NCBI GenBank assembly: GCA_015680685.1
Contig: MNCI01023384.1
Coordinates: 155,872-219,871 of the forward strand
Reading direction: 5' to 3'
Length of the DNA: 64,000 nt
From: Gnetum montanum
Taxonomy: Eukaryota; Streptophyta; Gnetopsida; Gnetales; Gnetaceae
In this document: in pieces, positions 46,982 through 59,789 of the stretch
Layout: each line of letters begins with the position of its first letter
Numbering within the stretch: the stretch's first letter is position 1
Notes under the pieces: generated by a model
Seen by the model: the letters and a program-made list of their open reading frames with translations, nothing else
Database searches by the model: none
What the model was told of the DNA's origin: nothing
Program-made: the position numbers and the translations under genes

Positions 46982-48349
46982 GGTGCACTATGTTGTAAAA
47001 ATTTATATTATTTTAGTAGTTTTCTAATAAAACTTATCCATTTCATGGACATTGAATTAGATTAAGGTTATGCTAATATAGTTTATGAAAAAAATTTAAT
47101 AGTGAAATCTCATCGTATAACCTCAATAAGACTATTAATAATTCTATAATTTTTATCTATCTTCAAAATCTATAGAATTCATATCATTAAATGTAATTAA
47201 TTAAGATATGAGAATTTTTTCAAAATTAAATGAACAACATACTTTATTGCTATTTCATCAAACTCTTTATTGAGCAATATGAAAGTATTTAATTCATAAG
47301 ATAATTCACTAAATATAATTCAAAAAAGACTTTTCTAAAATTCTACTTCTATGTGTTTGGGGAATACTTGTGAAAATAGGGTAGAGAAAATAAGTTTATC
47401 AATTAAATTAAAGACATAAAGGATTCAAATGAAGTTATTACAATAGTAAGGAAATGGCATCTACAATAGTAATAAGAAGTAGTGGAAGTGAGACATTTAG
47501 GCAATATGAGTAGTAGTAGCAATAGCAATCACAATAGTTCAAGAAGGAGTATAGTAGAGGCATTAATAGAAAAGAGGTAGCTAACATAGTATTCTACAGT
47601 ATGAGCATAATGACAAGTATAGTGGTGCACAAAAATAATAATGATAACCACAATAGCAAGTGTAATGAAAATAGTGGAGCACAACAACAAGCACAAAAAA
47701 ATTTTAGTAGTATGCATGGAAGGACATAATGATGAGCATGAGAGGACATAATAGTGGTCATGACTATTCACATAATGATAAAAGTAAAGGTGTACTTGTT
47801 CAATAACAAAAGAAAATGATGAATAAAATGGTATAGTCAAACCAATCTTTTAAATGAGATGTTCTTTTTGGTGAAAGATATAGCAAGCTCAAATTGAGTT
47901 ATAAATGGTTAGACTCTTTGGTATGTAGCAATATTGTTATTAAAATGACACTTTTTATCATCATAAGCTTAGCCTTATCTCAAAAAATAAGATCAATTGC
48001 ATAAGTTCTTTTTTGAAATGTTTTATGGGTTGGAGTAGTCATGATACATTGAAGTATTACATCAAGAAGGTTATTTCTATAAATTATTAGATACTATAAT
48101 TAAGTTGTATGATTATTTTTAATGATTGATAATTACTTTCATATGATATAAAACATTAAAATTAATTTGATGATATAGTTTAAGGATAGTTGCATAGGCT
48201 TGTGTACCATGTACATATTGCATAGGTGTATCTTCTATGCACATAGTACTTTCTCATCATAAAGAAAATGTTTGATGTGGCAAGTGATGTAGTGAATTAC
48301 CATCATTGGTTTATGCTACTCTCTACTATTCACTACTAAAAATTATCAG
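46982..48349. other. AT-rich stretch; left edge of element D's LTR probably lies here
   Basis: No gene is seen. A plus-strand Asn/Ser/Ile-coding low-complexity part with AGTAGTAGCAATAGCAATCA is at about 47450-47700. The LTR ending at 48777 must begin somewhere in or near this stretch, but I could not find a convincing TG edge. Confidence 0.45.
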
Positions 48350-48777
48350 AGTATTCCCAATGTATAAGAATCTACTCAAAAGTCTCAAAATTCCAAAAGT
48401 TCCATTTGAAGTATTAGTTCTGACTTTTATAGGTCTAACATGTATTATTTTCACATTGAGGTAGTTGCAAAGGCTATAGGGTGTAATTAAAAATCTTATT
48501 TTCTTAATGTTGAATTTCTATAACACGTTTTCCAACTACATTTTATAAAATACATAGTGGACCAAAAATATACTAGAGTAGAATTATGCTAGAGATTTTA
48601 CATTTCATGATGGGGCTACATTTAGAGAATTTGAACAAAAGGCCATAAAAGTAACTTTCCAAAAACAAGCTACAAGGGTTCTTTCATGCTTAATCTCTAG
48701 TTTAGAGTTACAAGTAAATCACGTAAACAAGGCCTTCATGTTTTAGGCTATAAATGAATTTCTTTTGAGGTGTTTCA
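48350..48777 (-). repeat. Element D 3' LTR, end portion
   Basis: Ends GGTGTTTCA at 48777, followed by TTGACCCCTCTTTG, the lineage polypurine tract on the minus strand. A minus-strand TATA box (CCTATAAAAG, about 48430-48440) is visible. The start is unresolved, so only the part I can support is listed. Confidence 0.65.
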
Positions 48778-49726
48778 TTGACCCCTCTTTGTTTATGTTT
48801 TGAGGTTAGATATGAAGAGTATCAACAAAGAATGTTAAAACACCATCACAAGGCTATTGCACATGCTTTCATGTCACACTTTCTTTGATCGATATTAAAC
48901 TACATTGGTAGAAGGGAATGAAGGATAATAGAGGAAATTAGAAAGCTATACAAAAAAGGTTTATATAATGAAAGGAATTACATTCATGACTTTGGCCTAC
49001 AAGTATTTGACCACAACATGTTGATGCAAATGATTTGGTATGTAGTGTGACCATTGATAGCTATTATGAGGAAAATAATGATATGTTACAATGGATTTGA
49101 TATTTTTTTTTGCAACATTCATGGCTTAAGATTTGGTATATTTCATGGTGACATATTCCTTTCCCCCTTTTTTTTAGAGAGATTAGGATACTTTTACCAT
49201 GCTTTCCAACATTCTAGTGTAAGTTCTGGTGAGATATCTATAGAAACTAGGATTTTGAGAGATCTCAATATCATTATGCTTATGTTAAACATTTAGACAT
49301 ATGTAATTGTTGTTGTCATGTGGTACAGGGTTAGTCAGTTATTCACATGAGGGGGATAGGGATAAGGATAGGCATAGGTAAAATGCTATGTGAGGGAAAC
49401 TTTAATTGTTGATAACATGATTGTGAATATTATCATACAAGAAGAAAAGAAAAGAAAAAGAGGGAGGAAAATTTGGTTAGCATGGCCAAATGATTTAATA
49501 AAGTAAGATATGTTGAAATTACAAGGAAAATTGGTGCTTCGATGAATAGCATCTTTGTGATATCTTTTGGTGAAACCTATCAATACAACTAGAAGGAAAC
49601 CAACTAGTCACTTCAAAAGCATGCATACATGTAAAGAGAGGGAGAGTAATGGAAGCAAATAAAAAGTGATGTTCATGTTTGGAACACATCTTTGAGGATT
49701 TTAACATAGGTACCAATGATAAAGAG
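48778..49726 (-). mobile_element. Element D, 3' internal region left of element C
   Basis: Begins with the polypurine tract and its inverted partner (48778-48842) and runs to the insertion point of C. By position it matches the 3' non-coding region of A and C. The rest of D continues at 60829. The junction bases AAGAG (49722-49726) and GAGAG (60829-60833) are a near-match duplication for C. Confidence 0.65.
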
Positions 49727-50765
49727 TGTAAGGCCTAGAAAATTTGATCTTGGAAAACTAAAAATCCCAACGCAAAACAATTTAACCCTAAATCCAATGG
49801 GCCTTAGAAAAGGATTTAGAGCATCTCAAATGGTCTGATAAATCACTTAAGGACTTTGAGATCTATTACTAGGTGTATTTAACTAAAAATGAGAAGATGA
49901 ACTATAATACATAAATACATTAAACTAAAGAATAATTTTCAAAATATAACACATGAGTAGGAAAATATAGCAAAATAGAGAATACAAACTTCATATTTAA
50001 TATAATTAAAAAACTATGTGGGTAGAAGTTTAGAAAATAAATATTAAGAGCTTTGAAGAAGCCTAAAATAAAAAAATATCTCTGGATGTTGGTTGTAGAT
50101 GGTAGAGTGTATCCTACATTGGATTTGCAATAGCTTCTCACATGATTTGCAATGTAAATGTAGCTAGAAAGTTTTGGTTGGGTTGAATAATCTATGCTGA
50201 AAAATGGTTGAAAGGCTATAAAAATATGCAAATCTACTATGTTGTTTCTACTTTAGAAAATTCAACCTACCAAAAGTCCTGAAATTGGCTAAAAATATGG
50301 CTTAAATAGGCTATGATCTGCATCAATTACAATTCCATATGCTCACATGAGCATTACAAGTGATGTGTAACATAAATACATAACTTATAAGCTAGCATAT
50401 TTTTCTTTTCGCTAAAAATTCTAGTGTATTTATCATTTTCACCATCCAAAATTCCAATTTAAGAGGCCTTAGCATAAGAGAATTTTGTTGCCTATGCAGT
50501 GTATTTACATTTCAAGCCTCTTATAAGCTAGATTAAATGGGATTTACAACTTATAAGCTAGCTTAGATGACATTTATAGCTTGTATGATGTAAATTTATT
50601 TTTACATATTAAAAATTGCTAGAATTCTAGCTAAAATGAGATCATCGGATGGGAATTTTGATGGGAAAATAGACATTTTTTCCTGGTAATTCCTATTAAT
50701 TACATTGCAAATTTGGCTATTAAAGCGTATCATGAAAAATTGCAAATTTTTCTTGAGGTGTTTCA
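49727..50765 (-). repeat. Element C 3' LTR
   Basis: TGTAAGGCC... to ...GGTGTTTCA, 1039 bases. It contains TATAAGCTAGCTTA-type palindromes (about 50385, 50520-50580). PPT sequence TTGGCCCTCTTTGTTGATG adjoins its right edge. Confidence 0.9.
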
Positions 50766-50830
50766 TTGGCCCTCTTTGTTGATGGTTTGAGGATTGACCT
50801 AAAAGACATCAATAAAGAATATGAAACACT
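50758..50830. other. Polypurine tract of C inside an inverted repeat across the LTR edge
   Basis: GGTGTTTCATTGGCCCTCTT and the following TGTTGATG are mirrored about 30 bases later by CATCAATAAAGAATATGAAACAC-like sequence. This is the clearest of the three copies (A, C and D). Confidence 0.78.
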
Positions 50831-51829
50831 ATCATGAATGCATCACCAACACTTCCTCTCCACACTTGATTCTATAGCTATCAAACCATGCCAAAGAATG
50901 CTCATGATGGTGAGATAAGGTCATGATAGAATGTTGAAAGTTTAGGATGAGATAAAGGTTATATTGGTTATTGGGGATTTAACAAGGAATTTCAATTGTT
51001 GACATCATGGCTATTGAAAGGGTAGTGACATACTTGATGAATGAAGAAGTCTTCATGCTATGCATTGTTGGTTACTTGATAATACGAGGAGCAACCAACA
51101 CTTTGTAACAAGGCTTCTTTGGCCATTTGACTCTATCTCTATTTTTTTTAAAAGTTTTGGAAGTAAAACCTTTACTAGGTTTTGTTGCCAAGACTAAACT
51201 TTGCTTTCTCATTGAATAAGATGTGTTACATTTAGTAAACTTGGTTTTTAACTCTTCACCAAATAAGATGTGTTACATTCAATGAACTAGATTTTAGCCT
51301 TCTTACTAAATGAGATGTGCTACATTTAGTGAACTTGAGCATGAAGCATGCTAGAGATGATGTCACAAGGCCATGATGCATGAATGTTAAACATAGGTTT
51401 TCAGTGTTAACAAGCTATGAAGGGCTATAATTTGGCTATAGGAAGTGGTGATGTATATGGAGGTAATGGAGGTGATGTGAGGTAAGCATTGTTGATGCAG
51501 TAGAACAAGCTAATTGAATCTTGTGTATTAAGGTCACATTATAACTTATTGCTGCGATGAGTTGTACCTTTTTGATGACTTCAGACTTCATCCTACAAGC
51601 ACAACTCCAAGAGTACAACCAAACAAGACAAAGAAAACATGTTCTTACAACAAATTGCATAAGACTACATGATGCAATTAGTACATATAGGCTATCACTA
51701 GGTTACAACTAGTAGATATATGAGAAGTCTATACTTTGTTTCATAGAGTTATGTAGAGTTTGTAGTATCTTAGTAATGCCAAAAAGACTTATGAGGTCAT
51801 TTAGGCTTGCTTGTTGTAGGCCACAATAG
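50831..51829 (-). other. Element C 3' non-coding region
   Basis: No gene. AATAAGATGTGTTACATTTAGTGAAC-like phrases recur three times (about 51215-51335). The part near 51540-51640 weakly matches A near 13920-14000. Confidence 0.5.
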
Positions 51830-52140
51830 TTGTCAATGTTGATCATTTGTCCAAATTTGTGAAGAAAAGGTCAACCATAGTAACAACAGACATGTGAATG
51901 TTAGATGCAATCAAGGACTATGTGATGGCTTTAGTATTACCATGCAAGGGTTTGATGATGTCTTGAGCAAGCTTAAGTTCTAGAGAGGAACTTGGTTTTA
52001 GGTGCTTTCTTGTCACCATTGTGATTTAGATGGAAATTTTGGCCAAGGAACTCTCCATGATGTTTCTAGCTTTTAATGTCAAGAGTATTGAGGTTATATA
52101 GTAAAAAGAGTTATAGGCTCAATGCTTAGATACTAAAGGA
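51830..52140 (-). pseudogene. Element C relic of the pre-RT linker
   Basis: This aligns by eye with A 18160-18390: TTGATGATGTCTTGAGCAAG and TCTAGAGAGGAACTTGGTTT match A's GTGATGTCTTGGGCATG and TCTAGTGAGGAACTTAGTTT. In A this codes for the stretch between protease and RT. In C it adjoins the 3' region directly, so RT to integrase has been deleted. Confidence 0.65.
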
Positions 52141-52339
52141 TAACTTGGTTGAATTAACATCACAAGAGGGATCTAGTTAGACACCAAAGGCTAGTCAAAT
52201 GCTTCCACATCTCCTTACCTTACTCTTGCATGCCAACATAGCCACATCAATTGGCATCTATGTGATATAATGGTTAAACAATGTTAGAACAATGTAAAAT
52301 ACTCTAATAATAAAGTAGAGTTGGGTCAAAACAAATTAA

Positions 52340-52750
52340 ATCAATGCCGAACAAGGTCAAAACATAGTCAATGGAGGTTACAAGGGATAGATTAAGGTAA
52401 AACAAGGTGAAACCAAGTCCAAATGATGTAGGATAGGATTAAATGAAGGCCAAATAATGGTAAAAAGTGACGAAAACAAGGCCAAATGATGAAAAAATGA
52501 AGCCCAATGACACCAAATGATACCAAAACAATGTCAATTAGGGTTGAATTAAGACTAAACTGGGTTAAATGACATCCAAATGATATCTAAGGATGGCTAA
52601 ATGATACCAAATGATTTCCAAATGGTACCAAATGATGTCAACTAGTGTAAAATAGTCTCAAATGATACCAAATGATGGTAAAATGATACCATATGATGTT
52701 AAATGGTATAAAAAAGCATGAAAGGGGGCTTGATAGGGTTGAACAAGATC
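52340..52750. repeat. Short tandem repeat, AAATGATACC type
   Basis: AAATGATACCAAATGATG-like units of about 10-20 bases recur dozens of times with drift (GGCCAAATGATG, CACCAAATGATACC, AAATGGTACC). It is a decayed minisatellite inside element C. Confidence 0.85.
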
Positions 52751-53879
52751 AAACAGGGTCAAAAGGCCACAAAACTCAAAAGTATGTTTTTTAAATTTTT
52801 ATGTGCTTTTTTAATCTATGAAAATGCTTTTTACTTTTGAAATTAATTGTATGTCTAAAATATATAAAAAAAACTATCTGAAGTGCTTGTAATTGCCAAA
52901 ACAAGAAAGAACTTGGTGATAAGTGGTTATGAAGTGTTACAATTAGGTCTTCTTTGCCAAAACTAATTGTTAATCGCCAAAATTAATTTTTGCTAGAAAA
53001 AATCATTAAAAAAAAGCCAAAAAAATTGATTTTTTCTAATGTGTGGGAGCCACCTCCCCATTGTATTGACATTATGTGTCATGTCCATGACTTGTTGGGC
53101 CTAGTTAGGTAACATATGGGCTAGGAAAGTCAAGTTTGGAGTTTCCAACCTCCCTTACGCTACTTTCTACCTTGCTGCAGTGTATTTGGCATATGTGAAT
53201 GCTTCCAAGCCAAATTGCAATGTACTTAGCCCAAATCCCATAGTGTGTATTTGAGAGTTGTAGGATTTTTGAGGTTATTTAATTTAGTTCTTGGCTTCTC
53301 CAATCACCTCTGTTAGAGCTAGGTTAGTAGGATAGGTTTTGTAGTTTGTTTGGCAATCTTGGTTGAAGAAAAGCTTGGATTGATGTAGTGGATGCCTAGG
53401 GAAAACTCCACATGCTTCCATATACGCTACTACAACATATTTGTGGTTAGTTCTAGCAAGTTCTAGCATAGGAGCAGAATAGGCATTCAAATCTAGTAGT
53501 TTTGTACAAGTTTGAATCTCCTAGCTTTCCTTTAATGTCTCTTGGGTCCCACCAACAATTCTCAAGCAAATATCTATGTGATAAATCAAATCAAATCTGT
53601 CCTATATTGGTTCTTACGCTGAAGGACCGTCTTTGGCTTATATTGCAGCGTATTTGAGATTTTGAAATAGGTTGCCTAATTCATCTCATCTCTAGTGTAT
53701 GAGACTTGAACCTCACCAACTTTTGACAAGACAATGTATCAAGGCTTGATTTGGCAGTTAAAACTCAAAGTAGCTCACACCAACCAGTAAATTTTGGTTT
53801 TACTCTCCTTAGGCACAGCGTGACTACAGCAGAGAAGAGAGTCTTAAGGCTTTTTTATCAGCAAACTAAGGGAAAATAG
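52751..53879. other. Element C spacer, no gene identified
   Basis: AT-rich to about 53040, then a more balanced part with TTACGCT and CAGCGTATTT blocks (53157, 53617-53655) resembling those of LTR E. TGTGGGAGCCACC at 53042 looks like an LTR start, but no matching end or duplication was found. Confidence 0.45.
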
Positions 53880-54690
53880 TGCAGCCATGGTGAATGAAGT
53901 TCAGTCAGAAACCCAATCCTGGAGGAAGCAGAGGAAGCTAAAGCACAGATAGCGGTGCAGTCGCAGTGAGAGGCCAATGGTACCAGAGCAATGCCGGCGT
54001 TGCTGTGGCATGGACTGGGGCTGCGCGGTGGCGTAGGAAGAAGCTGGAGCAGTGGTGCAAGAGGCGCACGGGGCCAGGGCATCGTGTGATGTGGACCACG
54101 GTGAACGGGGGTTAACGACTGTGGCAGAATGGCTGCGAAGAATGGCCATGATGCATGGTGGCAGATGAAGTTGTTGCAACCTGAGGCAGCGGCACGCTAG
54201 ATGGGTAGGCGCAGACAGCCGGCGGCATGGTTGGTGTAGGAGAAGGTGGAGAACCAGCGACAGGCAGCGCGATGCGTGGCAGGATATGGTCAGTCTGGTG
54301 ACGGTATTGGTTGTTGGTACCCTTCTTGTTTGGTTTGTTGATATGCTTCTTGTTAACTACACTCTAAATGCCCATTAAATCAAGGTATTCAAACCAAATA
54401 AATAGAAATGGTGTGATTGTTAAGCTTACTTTGCTGGTTCTAAATTGTTGAATGTTAAACAAACCCATCATGAATCTGGGCTAATTTATAATCTCGTTTC
54501 CTTGTCAAAATTGTTAATTTGTCATGCTTTATCAGTTTCAAGATCATTTCATGTTTTTAATGGTTATACTTATGGCTATTTTCTTCACTAATGGTTGCAT
54601 GTCTTTATTATTCACAGGCCCCAAGTTATGACAGTAATGGCTTTGGTAATGATTTTGACAATGGTCCTTCTCCTTTTGGCTAGTGATGGG
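53880..54690 (+). pseudogene. Possible antisense exons in element C (GC-rich block plus terminal exon)
   Basis: A GC-rich block (53880-54315) ends at a GT, and TTATTATTCACAG at about 54606-54618 is a good acceptor. The following short exon reads APSYDSNGFGNDFDNGPSPF and ends in Gly-TAG at about 54680. Position and style match the last exon of A's antisense gene (VPSDAVGPSN... to TGA), which likewise starts after an acceptor and is followed by GCTAGTTT-type repeats. The GC-rich block has no clean frame. Function unknown; it could also be captured host sequence. Confidence 0.35.
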
Positions 54691-55139
54691 CTTGTTGTAC
54701 TTTGTTGTTTCTCTTGCATCATTGTTGTATCTATTTTCATTTGGCTACACTGGCTATAGATACCATGTATTATTTTCATTATTGTCCTTTGGACAGTGTA
54801 ACAATGGCTAATGGACATTTATTTATTTTGTTATTGTCACACAATGTGAGTATGGTTATTGTTTTGGTCTAAAATTTATGTTATATATATTTTATGTTTT
54901 ATATTCTTTGTGTATAGGCTACAAGTTAGAGCAAGAAGGATATGAAATAAAATTTGGTGATAAGATGAGAAATGTAAAAGTGTATAACAAAACATAACCT
55001 TTAAGTACAAATTGGAAATAATGTGATGAGGTATATAGGTTATAATGTACATAATAGGAAGATAAAGGGAGGCCACAAACTTACCTATTTTAGACCCTGG
55101 TAGGTCATCATGTTGCTAGTTTTAGGGCTTGGCATACCA
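54691..55139. other. Flank between the putative antisense exon and protease of C
   Basis: No coding sequence. GTTGCTAGTTTTAGGGCTTGG at about 55113 is a relic of the GCTAGTTTAAGGCC repeat seen at the same place in A. Confidence 0.45.
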
Positions 55140-58100
55140 TTAATAGTTTTTGTAGCAAACATGTGATAACCTTGAAAGAAAATAGAGGAATAGAATGAAC
55201 ATGGACATATGGTATAAGGCTACGAAAATAAGAATACATTGATTAATAAAGGAAGGGATAAGACATTGATTGCAAATCTGTTGCTTGATCCTTGATATAT
55301 TAATGAACCCCTTGGTTGTACATTCACCATTCTTCATACTTGATATGATAATCAGTAGGTGTTTTTGTTGATCATTTAGCATTTTAGAGTTTGCATTAAC
55401 ATTGTCATTATTAATGTTGTTGTCACTAGTGCTAGCTTGAGTTTCAGGAGTTTCCCCTTGAAGCTCCACCTTTGAGCCCCAGTCAATGTTGATGTTGTTG
55501 ACATATGGTGAACACATGTTTTCCTTGCAAATAATAATTTCACCATCTTTGTATGGTAAGTGGATCTCTTAGTGTATAGGAGATGAGACTCCTTGAAGCT
55601 TTGCTAACCATGGCCTTCTTAGGATCAAGTTGAAGCCAAGTATCTCTTCAACCACTAGGAAGTAATCAAATGTTGAAAACTACTCTTTGGCCACAAAACC
55701 TTAGGAGATAGAACTTTGAACCACTACTTGTGACCCGTTGAATGACTTGAGTGCAAAGGTAGTAGTTTCTTGGATGTTTTTAGTTAAGCCTAGCTTCTCC
55801 ACAATGGTGTATGATATCATGTTACTTGTCACCCCATCATCCACATGGACACAATGAACCTTGTACTTGCTAACATGCATAGTAATAAGGAGAGAAGTCG
55901 ATAACACTTCTCCATTTTGTGAGTTAGTCTTTACCTCACTATCATGAAAGGTGAGCATGGATTAATGCCAATTTTCCTAAGTGAAGCTTGCTCACTGATA
56001 AAGTGGATAGACTCCTTGTTGGTGGGCATGTCTCTGCTCATAGGAATAGAATTCAACACTTGAGCTAGTGCATCTCTATTAGTAGGAGAAGTTATGACCA
56101 GGTAGTATAGGCTTAACAACATGTTCTTTTGTTTGAAAGATCATTTGGCTTATTTTATTATTACAAGGAAATTCTTTCCCTTGGTGTGTGATGTTTTAGC
56201 CTTGGTGGTTTTAATTGTCTCCATCCTTCATAGGATTTTTGGCTTAGGTTTCAAGTTATATGTGTTGAGCCCCTTGTCCATGGGTGTTTTCCTCCAAGTG
56301 TTTTATTGTTGGCTACCTTCAGTGGACTTCATTATTAGTTTGATGATAGGTTGTTTTCATCACCATTATGGTGATGATCTCTTGCTAACCATTGAGTTAT
56401 TTATCACTATAGGTAAGCCTTGGTCATAGGCTATTATAGGTTTACTTGTAGATGGTGGAGACATCCTAATAACAAAAGGTTCCCTAGCCTTATAGGGGTT
56501 GGTAATGTTTTGCTTAGGTCATGATGTTGATGCCACCAAAGGTGGGACTTGTATAGCAAAAGGCTTCTTAGGTGCCATGGGTGGTGGCACTTGTATGATG
56601 AATGGTTCTCTAGGATTTAGGTTTTGGAACCACGGTGGTACCTTAATAACAAATAGTTCCTAGGAGGACTAGACCAATTGGATATTGTGAACGAGACTAT
56701 AGTATAAGAATTATTGTTAATTTTTGGAGAGTTGGACTAGTTCAACACCAAATCCCCATGGTCAATAATCTTCTAAAGATCACCCTTCAATGCAAGGCAA
56801 AAATTGATATCATGATTTGCTAGTTGATGATAATGGTAGAACCTATCAAGCCTAAAGTACTTTGATATTTTTATGTCATCTTTGGTTACTATCATTGGAT
56901 CTTTTGCTATGTCACAAAGATGATCATGTTTTTTGTGAGCTTCCTTAAATAATTATTTATGTTGAATTCAATTATCTTTAAGTAATTATTCTAGGAGCTC
57001 AGAGGGCTTCATAGGCAACCTAGTGTATTCAAACTTGTCATTATGCTCAAACTTTGGTCTTGGCTAGTTAGAAGTATATGATGTAGATGGTTGAGATGAA
57101 TTAGAAGATGTGTTGTGTGGAGACAATTTTCACCTCTTTTATTGTTTCATATTCTTTGATACTGTGGCCACAATTGCTTGCATTTTTTTCTTCTATCCTT
57201 GTTCCTCTTGGAGTGTTGGTTCTTGTAGGCCACATAGGCTAGATATTTGCTAGCCTCTATAGCCTCTTTTACATTCTTGATTTATGAGAAAGGTTGGCTT
57301 AGTGATCGAGATTCTAAGTACTGGAGCTTTGACTTGATGAAGTTATTGACCACTTCCTTAAATATGGCCAAGAGATGGATCTCAGAGATGGGATTAGGAA
57401 TCTCACTAAGTGTTGCATTCCATCTCTAAATGAACCTTTGGATAGGTTCAAGTGGCCCTTGACTCACTCTCATAAGCTGGTCCAAAGTTATATTAGGCTT
57501 TAGGTTTTATTTGAAGTGGTAGATAAATAGGGCTATCAAATCTTCAAGGGAAGAGATAGAACCTCTAGGCAAGATTTAGTACTACTCTAGGACCTTTCCT
57601 TTTAAGGACATAGGGAAAATGTATAGTATTATGTGTGGTCACATTTGCAATAAGAGATGCTTAGACTAGAAGGTGACAAGATATGTGTTAGGATCTCCTT
57701 CACCATTGTATTTGGTAAAGTTTAGGATATGCACACTCATGGGTAAGGTTATTTGAGGAATGGTAGGATTGATGGGATCATATTGGTAGAAATCCATAAT
57801 CCTTAATATTTGTTTTGTACTAGAATCTAGTTTTTGAATCTTCTTAGTAAGCTTTTGGATCAATTGGAAGGCCTGATCCAGGCCTTGTGGAGTTCTCAAG
57901 AGCTACACTTGTTGTTGGATGGCTAGTGGCTTTGAAACAGGCAATGGTATAGATAGGGGAGGTCTTGTGAATACCATTGTGGGAGGATTAAACATGTGAA
58001 ACAAGGATTGCATTGGGACATGAGGAACAAATGGTTTGTTGGAAAGAAATGGATTATCTGATATGCATAGAATTTGTATTCCATGAGGAGGACCAATTGA

Positions 58101-58704
58101 AATTGTTAAAGGTTGGAGCATGGAGGGAATTACTGGTGGAGGTTGACACATAGTAGCAAAGGGTGTAGATGTGAATAGTGAGGGGAACAAGTAGGAAGGT
58201 TGGGAACTTAAGCTTGCAAAGGTCATAAGGGGAGTTTGCTTCACTATTGAAATGGAAGGCACAAAGTTGAACATGGTTACTTCTGGGATAGATCATTGGA
58301 AAATGTCCCCTATGAATTTATCTAGAACGTATTCAGCTCCAAACTCATCTTGATCCTCTAGGTGGAACCGTAGACTAGTCTTTTCACTAATTTCACCATC
58401 CTCTTCCACATTTACTGACTGTGCTAACAAGTGGATGTAAAATTTAGATAATTTGATGTGGTCATACAATGAAGGGATGTATTCTTTCCCATCCTTATAG
58501 GTCAGTTCATAGTAACACTTAGAATTAATCCTTGTGTGGGATGTAAAAACTTGCTTGGATTTTCATGTATATAAAGTTATTGTTTTGTTCATCAATGTTT
58601 ATATGTAACAAACTAAGTCCTAACTACTCGAGGAATTGCCTATGCTCCGCTATGGTTGGGTCCTTAGGGTCATATATGTGAGCAGATTTCTATTTTAAGG
58701 CCAT
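55140..58704 (-). pseudogene. Element C gag-protease
   Basis: The ATG at 58704-58702 is followed by a Gag N-terminus, a Pro/Ser/Thr/Phe-rich stretch (58274-57903), the gag core (57899-57666, FTKYNGEGDPNTYLVTF), more gag (FIYHFK, SKYLAYVAYKNQH) to about 57180, and the protease near 55860-55800 with VHVDDGVTSNMISYTIVEKL. The tail ends near 55140. The order is the same as in A and B. Frameshifts and stops are present. Confidence 0.83.
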
Positions 58705-59768
58705 GAAAACAATGTTGTACAATAGAATAGTTGAGGTAAAAGACATAAAATGTGTAAAACCAATTAATTAGTTGAGTTGATAAAAGATTTAATTTACTTT
58801 AATTTAATTTTAAAATTTAAAATTTTAATTTAAGAAAAAATTTTCTAATTAAATTAAACTAAATCATGTGGCACAGAACTACAACATAAGAAGCTATAGC
58901 GTAAAAAGGTCATAGCATATTTAGCTACAATGTATTTAATTAATAGTGTAAGAAAGGTCACAACATATTTAGCTATAGCGCATTTAAGTTGTAGTGTAAG
59001 AAGGATCATAGTGTATTTAGCTATAGCATAAGAGAGTTTGCAATATAAGAGGTGTTTTTAACTATAGTGTATTTAAGTTTAGCTAATTTAAGCTGCAACG
59101 TCTTAAAGTTGTAGCAGAAGAAGGTTGTAGCATGTGAGGCTGCAATGTATAAGTTGCACCTATAACAAGAAAAATATCAAATTTTTAGTATTTGTTAACG
59201 TATGTGAAACAAGCTTGATTTAGATAAGATAACTTGTTTAAGGGTAAATAACTTAACTTCACTGAAGTTAGCTTATTTGGCTAAAATAGGTTGGCTTCAA
59301 ATAACCTAGCTTATTTGGTGTGAGCAGGTAAAATCCTACAAATAATCCAACAAATAAGCTAGCTTATTTGTAGCAAATAATCTAGCTTATAAAGGTAGAG
59401 AATTGTAGATAAGTTGGCAAATAAGCTAACTTATATTGTGTAAATAGGGTGAAAAATAGTATGTAAGATGGAAAATAAGATAGCTTATATTGTGTAAATA
59501 GGCTAAAAAATAGCAAATAAGTTGGAAAATAAGCTAGCCTATGAAAGAGGAATAGGCAAAAAATGATAAATACATTAACATATAAAATAGCATCTAAAGG
59601 TAAGAAAAATGTAGATAAACTGGTAAAGAAGCTAACTTATAATGTTGAAACATATGCAAAATTTCAAATATGTGAACAAATAAGCTAATGTATGTAAGAG
59701 AAACACATGCAAAAGTGCAACTATGCTAATAAATAAGCTGGTGTATGATAAAGAATTCAGGTAGAGGC
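58705..59768 (-). repeat. Element C leader with short repeat arrays
   Basis: Two arrays fill the leader. At 58870-59150, units like AGCTATAGCGTATTTAAG and TTGTAGTGTAAGAAGGTCAT recur. At 59250-59560, AAATAAGCTAGCTTAT-type units recur, including the perfect 20-base palindrome CAAATAAGCTAGCTTATTTG at 59351-59370. No gene. Confidence 0.8.
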
Positions 59769-59784
59769 TCTCCTTCTGGCACCA
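59769..59784 (-). other. Primer-binding site of element C
   Basis: The minus strand reads TGGTGCCAGAAGGAGA, five bases inside the LTR edge. It is the best-preserved copy of the lineage's site. Confidence 0.78.
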
Positions 59785-59789
59785 AAAAT

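Noticed and set aside
53042-53830. A further LTR starting TGTGGGAGCC
   Set aside because: No matching CA end, target duplication or second copy could be found in the window.
54010-54330. Host protein-coding exon in the GC-rich block
   Set aside because: No frame stays open or shows family motifs; kept only as part of a low-confidence antisense region.
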